Source of the DNA: Stenotrophomonas sp. UBA7346 | GTDB lineage: Bacteria; Pseudomonadota; Gammaproteobacteria; Xanthomonadales; Xanthomonadaceae | NCBI GenBank assembly: GCA_002471015.1 | Contig: DKPB01000082.1 | Location: 141,103 to 165,043, forward strand | Length of the DNA: 23,941 nt | Direction of reading: 5' to 3' | Shown here: piece by piece, positions 15,666-23,941 of the stretch | Layout of the letters: the number at the start of each line of letters is the position of its first letter | Position numbering within the stretch: the stretch's first letter is position 1 | The notes under the pieces: generated by a model | What the model saw: the letters and a program-made list of their open reading frames with translations, nothing else | The model's database searches: none | What the model was told of the DNA's origin: nothing | Translations under genes and position numbers: made by a program

Positions 15666-16790
15666 ATGTTGAAACAAATACGTACGGTCGCCGCCGCGGC
15701 GCTGCTGACCGTGACGACCTATGCTGTCGCCGTGGAAATGAACGGTTCGCACCCTGACACCTATGTGGTGCGCAAGGGCGATACGCTGTGGGATATATCG
15801 GCACGTTTCCTGAAGAAGCCGTGGCTTTGGCCGGAGATCTGGCAAGCCAACCCGCAGGTGAAGAATCCGCACCTGATCTACCCGGGCGATATCCTGAGCC
15901 TGGCCTACCTGGACCGCGTGACCGCCCAGCCCGGCCCACGCCAGGAAGCCCCGATCAATGCCATACCGCTGGCTGATGTCGAACCCTTCCTGAAGAACCT
16001 GAACATCGTCGACAGCTTCAAGGAACTGCCGTACGTGGTCGGGCTGGAAGAAGACCGCCTGCGTGCCAGTGCCGGCCAGCTGGCGTATGTCGTGGGCCTG
16101 CAGGGCACGCAGCCGGGCCAGCGTTACATGGTTGTGCGGCCGACGGTCAGCTACAGCCAGCCCAAGCCCAGCACCGACCTGGAAGTCCGTGGCAACACGC
16201 TGCCGGGCCAGGGCAACCTGTGGAAGGACTACGTTGCCAGCAGTGATCGCAATGAGTTCCTTGGCTACGAACTGGCCCAGGTCAACATCGGCACGGTGAC
16301 CAAGGTCGGTGCCGACCAAGGCCAGGCCTCGACCCTACGCCTGGAAGACAGCGGCCGCGAAGTACGCGCCGGTGATCGCCTGGTGCCGGTCCAGGCCCAG
16401 CCGTATGACCTGCAGTTCATCCCGCACGCGCCGGCCAGCAACCCGCTGCCGGGCCATATCCGTGTGCTGGCGGTGACCGACACCCTGACCTCGGGTGGCC
16501 CGCGTGATGTCATTGCCATCTCCGCAGGTGCACGCGAAGGCATCGACAACGGCACGGTGTTCTCGATCTGGCGCAGCGGCAGCCATGTCAGCGACCGCGT
16601 GGGTCGTCGCGACAGCTCGCGTATCGACAGCAGTTTCCACGACGGCGTTGGCCGGGTGGCGCTGCCTGAGGAATATGCCGCCCATGCCATGGTATTCCGT
16701 ACCTTCGACAAGGTCAGCTATGCGCTGATCATGGAAGGCAACAAGCCGGCCCGCGTGGGCTACGAGCTGAAGCATCCGGACGCACAGTAA
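15666..16790 (+). CDS. Secreted LysM-domain protein next to dprA
   Basis: A 374-residue exported protein that probably binds peptidoglycan in the periplasm. It has a signal peptide (residues 1-22, KQIR then a hydrophobic core ending AVA) and one LysM domain (about 31-80, YVVRKGDTLWDISARFLKKP to NPHLIYPGDILSLA). The rest (85-374) is a conserved region of unknown function found with this LysM in many Proteobacteria beside def and dprA. The WLWPEIWQANPQ stretch is typical of that group. The start at 15666 is preferred to upstream in-frame starts, which lie inside the opposite-strand def gene. A strong hairpin follows the stop. Confidence 0.88.
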   Translation: MLKQIRTVAAAALLTVTTYAVAVEMNGSHPDTYVVRKGDTLWDISARFLKKPWLWPEIWQANPQVKNPHLIYPGDILSLAYLDRVTAQPGPRQEAPINAIPLADVEPFLKNLNIVDSFKELPYVVGLEEDRLRASAGQLAYVVGLQGTQPGQRYMVVRPTVSYSQPKPSTDLEVRGNTLPGQGNLWKDYVASSDRNEFLGYELAQVNIGTVTKVGADQGQASTLRLEDSGREVRAGDRLVPVQAQPYDLQFIPHAPASNPLPGHIRVLAVTDTLTSGGPRDVIAISAGAREGIDNGTVFSIWRSGSHVSDRVGRRDSSRIDSSFHDGVGRVALPEEYAAHAMVFRTFDKVSYALIMEGNKPARVGYELKHPDAQ

Positions 16791-16809
16791 GCGTACAAGC
16801 CTGATAGAC

Positions 16810-16843
16810 CATGACAACGGCGCCCGAGGGCGCCGTTGTCATG
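16810..16843. terminator. perfect long hairpin between the LysM gene and dprA
   Basis: CATGACAACGGCGCCC and its exact complement GGGCGCCGTTGTCATG are separated by two bases, a 16-bp inverted repeat starting 20 bases after the LysM stop and ending 22 bases before the dprA ATG. There is no T-run. It likely terminates or attenuates read-through, and would overlap any close dprA promoter. Confidence 0.7.
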
Positions 16844-16864
16844 TTGGCCTGATGCTGCCAAGCC

Positions 16865-18007
16865 ATGACAGCCTCTTCCGAAATGTGGCGAACCGACGCA
16901 CAGGCCCTGCTGATACTGGTGCTGGCAGGCGGCCCTTTGCTGCCGCTGCGGCAACTGCTGGATCAGCTGGGTGATGCCACGGCGGTGCTGGCAGCCGGTG
17001 CCGCCACCTGGCGCGCGGCCGGCTGCGCAGCGGATCAATGCCACGCCCTTGCCCACCCGGACCCGGCAGCCCTGGCTCGTGGGCTCAGCTGGCTGGCTGC
17101 ACCCGGCCACCAGCTGCTGGGCTGGGCCACCGCCGACTACCCGCCATTGCTGGGCCAGGCCCCCAATCCACCCGTCGCATTGTTCGTGGACGGCAACCCA
17201 GGCGTGCTCTGGCAACCCGCCATCGCCGTGGTCGGCAGCCGCAACCCCACCGCCGGCGGCCGCGATATCGCCCACCATCTGGCCGCTGAGCTGGCCCGCT
17301 GCGGCCTGACCGTCGCCAGCGGACTGGCCGCCGGCATCGACGCTGCGGCCCACCGTGCAGCGATGGCCGCAGCAGCGCCGAGCTATGCCGTCATCGGCAC
17401 CGGACCGGACATCGCCTACCCGCGCCACCACCGCCAACTGCAGGCCGAGCTGGCCGCGCACGGCGCCGTGGTCAGCGAATACGCACCCGGCACGGTGCCA
17501 CGCAGCGGCCAGTTCCCCGCACGCAACCGCCTGCTGGCGGCCTTGACCCTGGGGACGGTGGTGGTCGAGGCCGCCGAACGCTCTGGCGCCCTGCTGACCG
17601 CACGCCTGGCCAGCGAGGCCGGCCGCGAGGTATTCGCGGTGCCCGGCTCCATCCATAACCCCATGGCCCGCGGTTGCCACCGTCTGATCCGCGACGGTGC
17701 CACATTGGTGACACATGCCGACCACATTCTTGAAGGCGTGGCCAATCTGGCTGGCGAACTGGGCAACGCCTTGCAAAACCGCTTGCACACCCCCATCTCG
17801 ACCGCAGTGACCGGGCCCTCCCCGGTCCCGGACCTGCCGGACCCGGACTACCAGCGATTGTGGAAAGCACTGGGCCATGACCCAACCGGTATGGATTCAC
17901 TGATCGAGCGCTCTGGATTGACGGCCGCCAAGCTGTCATCCATGCTGCTGCTCATGGAACTGCAAGGGAGCGTGTCGTCCGCACACGGACGCTACAGCCG
18001 CACCTGA
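16865..18007 (+). CDS. dprA: DNA-processing protein DprA (Smf)
   Basis: Binds incoming single-stranded DNA during natural transformation and loads RecA. The 380-residue product has an N-terminal SAM-like helical region (about 1-75), the Rossmann-like DprA core (about 85-295) with AVVGSRNPTAGG (121-132) and VASGLAAGIDAAAH (150-163), then FPARNRLLAALTLGTVVVEAAERSGALLTA, and a C-terminal winged-helix domain (about 318-380, DPDYQRLWKALGHDPTGMDSL). All usual domains are intact, so competence-type DNA uptake is possible. The start at 16865 follows a strong hairpin; M7 is an alternative. smg follows, as in E. coli smf-smg. Confidence 0.95.
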   Translation: MTASSEMWRTDAQALLILVLAGGPLLPLRQLLDQLGDATAVLAAGAATWRAAGCAADQCHALAHPDPAALARGLSWLAAPGHQLLGWATADYPPLLGQAPNPPVALFVDGNPGVLWQPAIAVVGSRNPTAGGRDIAHHLAAELARCGLTVASGLAAGIDAAAHRAAMAAAAPSYAVIGTGPDIAYPRHHRQLQAELAAHGAVVSEYAPGTVPRSGQFPARNRLLAALTLGTVVVEAAERSGALLTARLASEAGREVFAVPGSIHNPMARGCHRLIRDGATLVTHADHILEGVANLAGELGNALQNRLHTPISTAVTGPSPVPDLPDPDYQRLWKALGHDPTGMDSLIERSGLTAAKLSSMLLLMELQGSVSSAHGRYSRT

Positions 18008-18052
18008 GGGTTCCTTCACCTCCACAGCGCCGTTGGCGCAGGCCGAGGGGCA

Positions 18053-18526
18053 ATGAAAGAGAGCATCCTGGACGTCCTGCTGTACCTGTTTGAACATTAT
18101 TTCAGCGAGGATGCCGATCTCATCCGAGACCGCGACTCGCTCCAGAACGGCCTGATCCAGGCCGGTTTCAGTCCCACCGAAATCAGCAAGGCCTTCGACT
18201 GGCTCGATGCCTTGGCCGAACAGCGCCCGGCAGTCGCACGGCCCCGCGTTGACGGGCCCGTACGCATTTTTCACGGCCCCGAGCTGGACAAACTGGACGT
18301 GGATTGCCGGGGTTTCCTCCTGTTCCTGGAACAGCATGGCATCCTCGACGCAGACCAGCGCGAGCTGGTGCTGGACCGTGCCATGGCCCTGGACCAGGAT
18401 GAGCTGGACCTGGACGACCTCAAGTGGGTGGTGCTGATGGTGCTGTTCAACCAACCCGGTGCCGAAGCTGCCTACGCCTGGATGGAAACCCAGATGTTCG
18501 TCGACGAACCCGAACCCCTGCACTGA
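18053..18526 (+). CDS. smg: Smg family protein (DUF494)
   Basis: A small acidic cytosolic protein of 157 residues, the usual length of Smg. It starts MKESILDVLLYLFEHYF, and the end (DLDDLKWVVLMVLFNQPG then AWMETQMFVD) is highly typical of the family. GAGGGG lies close before the ATG. It follows dprA, a widespread pairing, and precedes topA after two extra genes; in many relatives smg leads directly to topA. The molecular function of Smg is not established. Confidence 0.94.
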   Translation: MKESILDVLLYLFEHYFSEDADLIRDRDSLQNGLIQAGFSPTEISKAFDWLDALAEQRPAVARPRVDGPVRIFHGPELDKLDVDCRGFLLFLEQHGILDADQRELVLDRAMALDQDELDLDDLKWVVLMVLFNQPGAEAAYAWMETQMFVDEPEPLH

Positions 18527-18563
18527 GCCCACGCGGCATGCAGGGACGCATGAGGAAATCCAC

Positions 18564-19283
18564 GTGAGCCAATGGTTCTACGCCGAAGGCAACCGCGAGC
18601 GGCGCGGTCCGCTGCCGTCTGAAAACATCATCGAACTGCACCGCTCCGGCCGCATTGATGCCGATACCCTGCTGTGGCGGGACGGTGCCGGCGATTGGCG
18701 TCCATTGCGCGATTTTGCAGCCGAACTGGGCATCGCGCCGCCTGCTGCTGCCGATACCGATGCCCCGGCAAGCGCCGCCCCCCTGCCACCGCCACTGCAG
18801 CAGGTGCCCCGTTATCCGGCTGCGGCTGCTCCGCCCAAACAGGGCCTGTCCGGCTGCGCCATTGCTGCCATCATCGGTGCGATCGTGGCGGTGATTGGCC
18901 TGGCCATTCTGGCGATCCTTGCCGCCATTGCCCTTCCCGCCTACAAGGACTACCAGCAACGCGCCAGGGCCAGCATGGTCTACACCCAGCTGCAGCCCCT
19001 GAGCTCGGATATTGCCGGCTTCGCCGCCGCCAACGAACGTTGCCCGGTGAACGGCGAGGACGGCTTCGGCAGCCCCGAGAGCTATGCCAGCGGCAACCTC
19101 GGCAGCGTGCGCGTTGGCCGCTTCGAGGACGGCCATTGCGGGCTGGAAGCGCAGTTCAACAGCCCCCACGAACCCGCCCTGCACGGCAAAACCCTCTGGC
19201 TCGACTACGATATGCGGGCCGCGACCTGGGAATGCAGCTCGGACGTGGATGACAAATACCTGCCAGCCAACTGCCGCGGCTGA
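18564..19283 (+). CDS. GYF_2 (DUF4339) domain joined to a membrane helix and pilin-like C-terminal domain
   Basis: A 239-residue protein of unknown function. Residues 3-51 are a GYF_2/DUF4339 domain (WFYAEGNRERRGPL, LHRSGRIDADTLLWRDGAGDW), usually a cytosolic protein-binding module. A Pro/Ala linker (57-92) leads to a single membrane helix (97-125) that runs into LAAIALPAYKDYQQRARAS, the exact style of the type IV pilin N-terminal helix. No prepilin peptidase motif (G-F-T-L-I-E) is present. The outer part (138-239) has four cysteines (160, 192, 224, 237), enough for two disulfides. The start is the GTG at 18564 with GAGG nearby. The next gene shares the N-terminal domain, so the two arose by duplication or domain sharing. 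Confidence 0.8.
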   Translation: MSQWFYAEGNRERRGPLPSENIIELHRSGRIDADTLLWRDGAGDWRPLRDFAAELGIAPPAAADTDAPASAAPLPPPLQQVPRYPAAAAPPKQGLSGCAIAAIIGAIVAVIGLAILAILAAIALPAYKDYQQRARASMVYTQLQPLSSDIAGFAAANERCPVNGEDGFGSPESYASGNLGSVRVGRFEDGHCGLEAQFNSPHEPALHGKTLWLDYDMRAATWECSSDVDDKYLPANCRG

Positions 19284-19315
19284 TTGCCGAAGGCGAAATT
19301 TCTCAGGGGAAACCG

Positions 19316-20266
19316 ATGAGTGAGTGGTACTACGCCGATGCCCAGCGCGAGCGGCATGGCCCGGTCGAAGCCGGGGCGATCCGTGAACTGTTCCGCAAGG
19401 GCGAGCTTGACCTGACCACCCTGGTCTGGCGCGAAGGCATGTCGCAATGGCAGCCGCTGTCGGCGGCCGCCGAAGAGCTGCAACTGCTGGTGACCGCACC
19501 GGCATCGGAAGGCATCGACCTGCGCGCGGATTACACTGCCATCGCCGACGGCAGCGCGGTGGCAGCGGCAGCGGCCGCGGCCGCTGATCGCCAGGCCTCG
19601 CCGTATGCCGCGCCCGGCACGGTAAGCCACGACTACAGCAACGTGGTGCACGGCGGCGAAGTGGTCCATGCCGGGCTGTGGCGTCGTTTTGCCGCCTCCA
19701 TCATCGACAGCTTCGTCACCGGCATCCTGAGCTATGCGCTGCTGATCCCGCTGATGCTGGTGATGGGCGTGAGCATGGCCTCGCTGTCCGGTTCGGACGT
19801 CGCCAGCGCCGGCGTGATGGTCACCTTCTACACCCTCAACTACGCCATCAGCATTCTGGTACCGGCGGTCTATTTCGGCTGGATGTATTCCACCAGCAAC
19901 ATGGCCAGCCTCGGCAAGATGGCGGTCGGCATCAAGGTGGTACGCGGCAATGGCGAAGGCCTGACCTTCTGGCGCGGGTTCCTGCGCTATATCGCCCTGG
20001 TCCTGTTCACCGTGGTCACCTGTGGCCTGGGCGTGCTGATTTCCGGCCTGATGGTGGCCTTCACCCAGCGCAAGCAGGGTGTCCACGACATGGTCTGCGA
20101 CACCCTGGTAGTGGACAAGTGGGCCTTCACCGACAACCCGGAGTGGCAGCAGCGCGGCTTGGGCACGGTCACCATCGTGGTGCTGTCGATCTTTGGTCTG
20201 CTGGCCCTGCTGGGCATCGTGGCGGTGCTGGCGGTGGTCGGTATCGCCTCGTCCAACTTCAACTGA
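19316..20266 (+). CDS. GYF_2 (DUF4339) domain joined to an RDD-family membrane domain
   Basis: A 316-residue membrane protein. Residues 3-51 are a GYF_2/DUF4339 domain (WYYADAQRERHGPV, LFRKGELDLTTLVWREGMSQW), close in sequence to that of the preceding gene. An Ala-rich linker (80-100) follows. The RDD domain (about 118-268) shows its motif RRFAASIIDSFV, membrane helices near 133-152 and 165-190, then LGKMAVGIKVV and a third helix near 225-248, ending QGVHDMVCDTLVV. A fourth helix (285-312) ends the protein. RDD proteins are poorly understood; some act in ion transport. AGGGGA precedes the ATG. With the neighbour it forms a two-gene unit between smg and topA. Confidence 0.83.
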   Translation: MSEWYYADAQRERHGPVEAGAIRELFRKGELDLTTLVWREGMSQWQPLSAAAEELQLLVTAPASEGIDLRADYTAIADGSAVAAAAAAAADRQASPYAAPGTVSHDYSNVVHGGEVVHAGLWRRFAASIIDSFVTGILSYALLIPLMLVMGVSMASLSGSDVASAGVMVTFYTLNYAISILVPAVYFGWMYSTSNMASLGKMAVGIKVVRGNGEGLTFWRGFLRYIALVLFTVVTCGLGVLISGLMVAFTQRKQGVHDMVCDTLVVDKWAFTDNPEWQQRGLGTVTIVVLSIFGLLALLGIVAVLAVVGIASSNFN

Positions 20267-20273
20267 AACGCCC

Positions 20274-20353
20274 GGGTGGCTTGACAGCGGCCACCCCGGC
20301 ATGATTCCTCTAAATAAGGAACCAAGCTGAACGCCCGGGCCGCAACCCGGGCG
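20274..20353. terminator. two hairpins after the GYF_2/RDD gene
   Basis: In the 185-base spacer before topA, a GGGTGGC/GCCACCC stem (20274-20280 with 20290-20296) is followed by CGCCCGGG-CCGCAA-CCCGGGCG (20332-20339 with 20346-20353). Neither has a clear T-run. They probably separate the GYF_2 pair from topA. A further small CGCCC/GGGCG hairpin lies at 20413-20428 near the topA start. Confidence 0.5.
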
Positions 20354-20451
20354 TCGGCTTATGCACAACCCCCACATCGGCTTCACTATCGTCCCGGTTT
20401 AAGCCACCCTAGCGCCCCCCCAAGGGCGTTCCGCCCCAAGAATGTACTGAC

Positions 20452-22926
<2,475 letters not shown>

Positions 22927-22932
22927 CCCGCG

Positions 22933-23007
22933 CTTCCTTCTCCCTCCGGGAGAAGGTGCCCGAAGAGCCTGCCCCCGCGAAGGCGGGGGGACGGAAGAGG
23001 GTCGGCT
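22933..23007 (+). repeat. GC-rich palindromic repeat, topA-distal copy 1
   Basis: About 75 bases with two hairpins: CCTTCTCCC-TCC-GGGAGAAGG, then TGCCCGAAGAGCC, then CCCCCGC-GAAG-GCGGGGG, ending GGAAGAGGGTCGGCT. Directly after the topA stop; it probably ends the transcript. It is a near match to copy 2, 88 bases further on. Confidence 0.85.
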
Positions 23008-23020
23008 CTGTGATCCTGCA

Positions 23021-23094
23021 CTTCCTTCTCCCCCTGGGAGAAGGTGCCCGAAGAGCCCGCCCCCGCGAAGGCGGGGGGCGGAAGAGGGTTGGCT
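23021..23094 (+). repeat. GC-rich palindromic repeat, topA-distal copy 2
   Basis: Direct repeat of copy 1 with only a few changes (loop CCTCC to CCCCT, one base lost after the second stem, GTCGG to GTTGG). The two share the TGCCCGAAG core and GAGAAGG/GAGAGGG arms with the elements at 6217-6355, which suggests one family. The rest of the 352-base topA-tsaC spacer (23095-23196) shows no gene. Confidence 0.85.
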
Positions 23095-23196
23095 ACGCTC
23101 CGGGAACAGGCCAAAAAGTCTTGCTCCAAGGCAGCCAACCGATCCCTCTATCCCCCTGCCCCTCCAACAGGCGGATAATCAGCAGCACCCGCAGCA

Positions 23197-23219
23197 GGCC
23201 GCCCACCGGGCGGCCTTTT
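23197..23219 (+). terminator. intrinsic terminator between topA and tsaC
   Basis: GGCCGCCC-ACC-GGGCGGCC followed by TTTT: an 8-bp GC stem with a short U-run, the best Rho-independent terminator in the window. It is 270 bases after topA and 60 before tsaC. A GATAAT at 23174-23179 just upstream could be a -10 element, which would place the terminator in a leader. Confidence 0.7.
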
Positions 23220-23233
23220 GCGTCCCGTTTCGC

Positions 23234-23262
23234 GGGCTGCTGCGTAGCAAACGCAGCAGCCC
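23234..23262. other. perfect 12-bp hairpin just before tsaC
   Basis: GGGCTGCTGCGT-AGCAA-ACGCAGCAGCCC, ending 16 bases before the tsaC ATG. There is no ribosome-binding site between it and the start. It may stabilise the message, limit initiation, or be a remnant palindromic repeat. Confidence 0.6.
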
Positions 23263-23278
23263 ACCACTGGTGCTGACC

Positions 23279-23839
23279 ATGCTCGAACTCGACCTGCACA
23301 ACGTCGTCCCGGCCCTTCAAGCCGGCGGCGTGATCGCCTACCCGACCGAAGCGGTCTGGGGCCTGGGCTGTGATCCTTCCAACGAAACCGCAGTGATGAA
23401 GCTGCTGGCGCTGAAACAGCGCCCGGTCGAGAAAGGCATGATCCTGATCGCCGCCAGCCCGGCGCAGTTGGAAGGCTGGGTGCAGTTGGATGCCCTGCCC
23501 GCCGGTCGCCGGCAAGCGGTGCTGGAAAGCTGGCCAGGCGCCAACACCTGGATCGTCCCAGCCGGCCCGCGTGCCCCACGCTGGATCACCGGCGAGCACA
23601 CCGGCATCGCCGTCCGGGTCACTGCCCATCCGCTGGTACAGGGCCTGTGCAAGGCCTGGGGCGGCCCGCTGGTATCAACCAGTGCCAACCTCGCCGGTGA
23701 GCCACCGGCACGCTCCCGCGAGCAGCTGGACCCTGCCCTGCTTGCCCTGCTGGATGGTCTGCTGGACGGTGCCACCGGCGGCCTGGCCCAGCCCACCCGC
23801 ATTCGGGTGGCCGCCACTGGCGAAGTCCTGCGCGACTGA
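23279..23839 (+). CDS. tsaC: Threonylcarbamoyl-AMP synthase TsaC (YrdC/Sua5 family)
   Basis: Makes threonylcarbamoyl-AMP from threonine, bicarbonate and ATP for the t6A37 modification of ANN-decoding tRNAs. The 186-residue product is TsaC length (about 190), without the Sua5 extension. Motifs: GGVIAYPTEAVWGLGCDP (16-33), LKQRPVEKGMIL (45-56), the lysine-arginine substrate site, and STSANLAGE (133-141). ATG at 23279 is chosen; a GTG three codons upstream (23270) is also possible. No ribosome-binding site is clear, and a hairpin lies close before it. Its position after dprA and topA is common in gammaproteobacteria. Confidence 0.94.
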   Translation: MLELDLHNVVPALQAGGVIAYPTEAVWGLGCDPSNETAVMKLLALKQRPVEKGMILIAASPAQLEGWVQLDALPAGRRQAVLESWPGANTWIVPAGPRAPRWITGEHTGIAVRVTAHPLVQGLCKAWGGPLVSTSANLAGEPPARSREQLDPALLALLDGLLDGATGGLAQPTRIRVAATGEVLRD

Positions 23840-23862
23840 ACAATCGTGCATGGGCTTCACCT

Positions 23863-23931
23863 GTAGAGCCGAGCCATGCTCGGCAAGGGGATTCACCGGT
23901 ACAGCCTCAGCCGAGCATGGCTCGGCGCTAC
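23863..23931. repeat. SMAG-like GTAG palindromic element, inverted pair (REPIN)
   Basis: Two 23-base arms face each other. The left arm begins GTAGAGCCGAGCCATGCTCGG. The right arm, read on the minus strand, begins GTAGCGCCGAGCCATGCTCGG. Each arm holds its own GCCGAGC/GCTCGGC hairpin, and GTAG lies at both outer ends. This matches the layout of SMAG repeats known in Stenotrophomonas maltophilia. It follows the tsaC stop by 24 bases and may end that transcript. Confidence 0.88.
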
Positions 23932-23941
23932 AGGGCGCTTC

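Noticed and set aside
18659..19283. Reading the pilin-like protein as a true type IV pilin
   Set aside because: It lacks the prepilin peptidase site and has a cytosolic GYF_2 domain and a long linker before the helix, so it would not be processed and assembled as a standard pilin.
22933..23094. CRISPR-like repeat array
   Set aside because: Only two copies, each internally palindromic and 75 bases long, with a 13-base spacer; this is an intergenic repeat, not CRISPR.
23095..23196. tRNA or small RNA gene in the topA-tsaC spacer
   Set aside because: No cloverleaf arms or TTC-type loop could be traced; only terminator-type hairpins are present.

Overview
The window looks like chromosomal DNA of a GC-rich gammaproteobacterium of the Lysobacteraceae (Xanthomonadaceae), most likely Stenotrophomonas or a close relative. 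The support is the block def-fmt-rsmB / lysM-dprA-smg-topA-tsaC, the codon use, and a GTAG-headed palindromic repeat at the right end that resembles the SMAG elements described in Stenotrophomonas maltophilia. The species is inferred from memory of these patterns; no search was run.

Layout. (1) 1-6202, housekeeping: rpoD (minus, running off the left edge), dtd (minus), then plus-strand genes for an LpxL-type acyltransferase, a GTP cyclohydrolase II with a long N-terminal extension, and two overlapping bacterial-PH (DUF304, YdbS/YdbT-like) membrane proteins. (2) 6203-6371: two near-identical GC-rich repeats facing each other between convergent genes. (3) 6372-12475, a surface-polysaccharide (LPS core/O-antigen type) block: a CDP-glycerol glycerophosphotransferase-like protein, a WaaE/KdtX-like GT2, a WaaL/Wzy-type ligase, UDP-glucuronate decarboxylase (makes UDP-xylose), a second GT2 translationally coupled to it, and a GT25. 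(4) 12565-15538, minus strand: def, fmt and rsmB, covering formyl-methionine handling and 16S rRNA methylation. (5) 15666-23839, plus strand: a secreted LysM protein, dprA, smg, two adjacent genes sharing an N-terminal GYF_2 (DUF4339) domain (one joined to a pilin-like helix, one to an RDD membrane domain), topA with a lysine-rich tail, and tsaC. (6) The topA-tsaC spacer and the right end carry further repeats.

How the parts relate. dtd, fmt, def, rsmB and tsaC all serve translation (tRNA proofreading, initiator charging, N-terminal processing, rRNA and tRNA modification). The polysaccharide block together with the LpxL-type enzyme serves the outer membrane. The most unusual material is the GYF_2 pair between smg and topA, the repeat families in three spacers, the zinc-finger-less lysine-tailed TopA, and the ring-opening RibA with a degenerate RibB-like N-terminus. 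I saw no tRNA, rRNA, CRISPR array, prophage, transposase or obvious defence system. I do not see a clear new biological system here; the GYF_2 pair is the best candidate for undescribed function.
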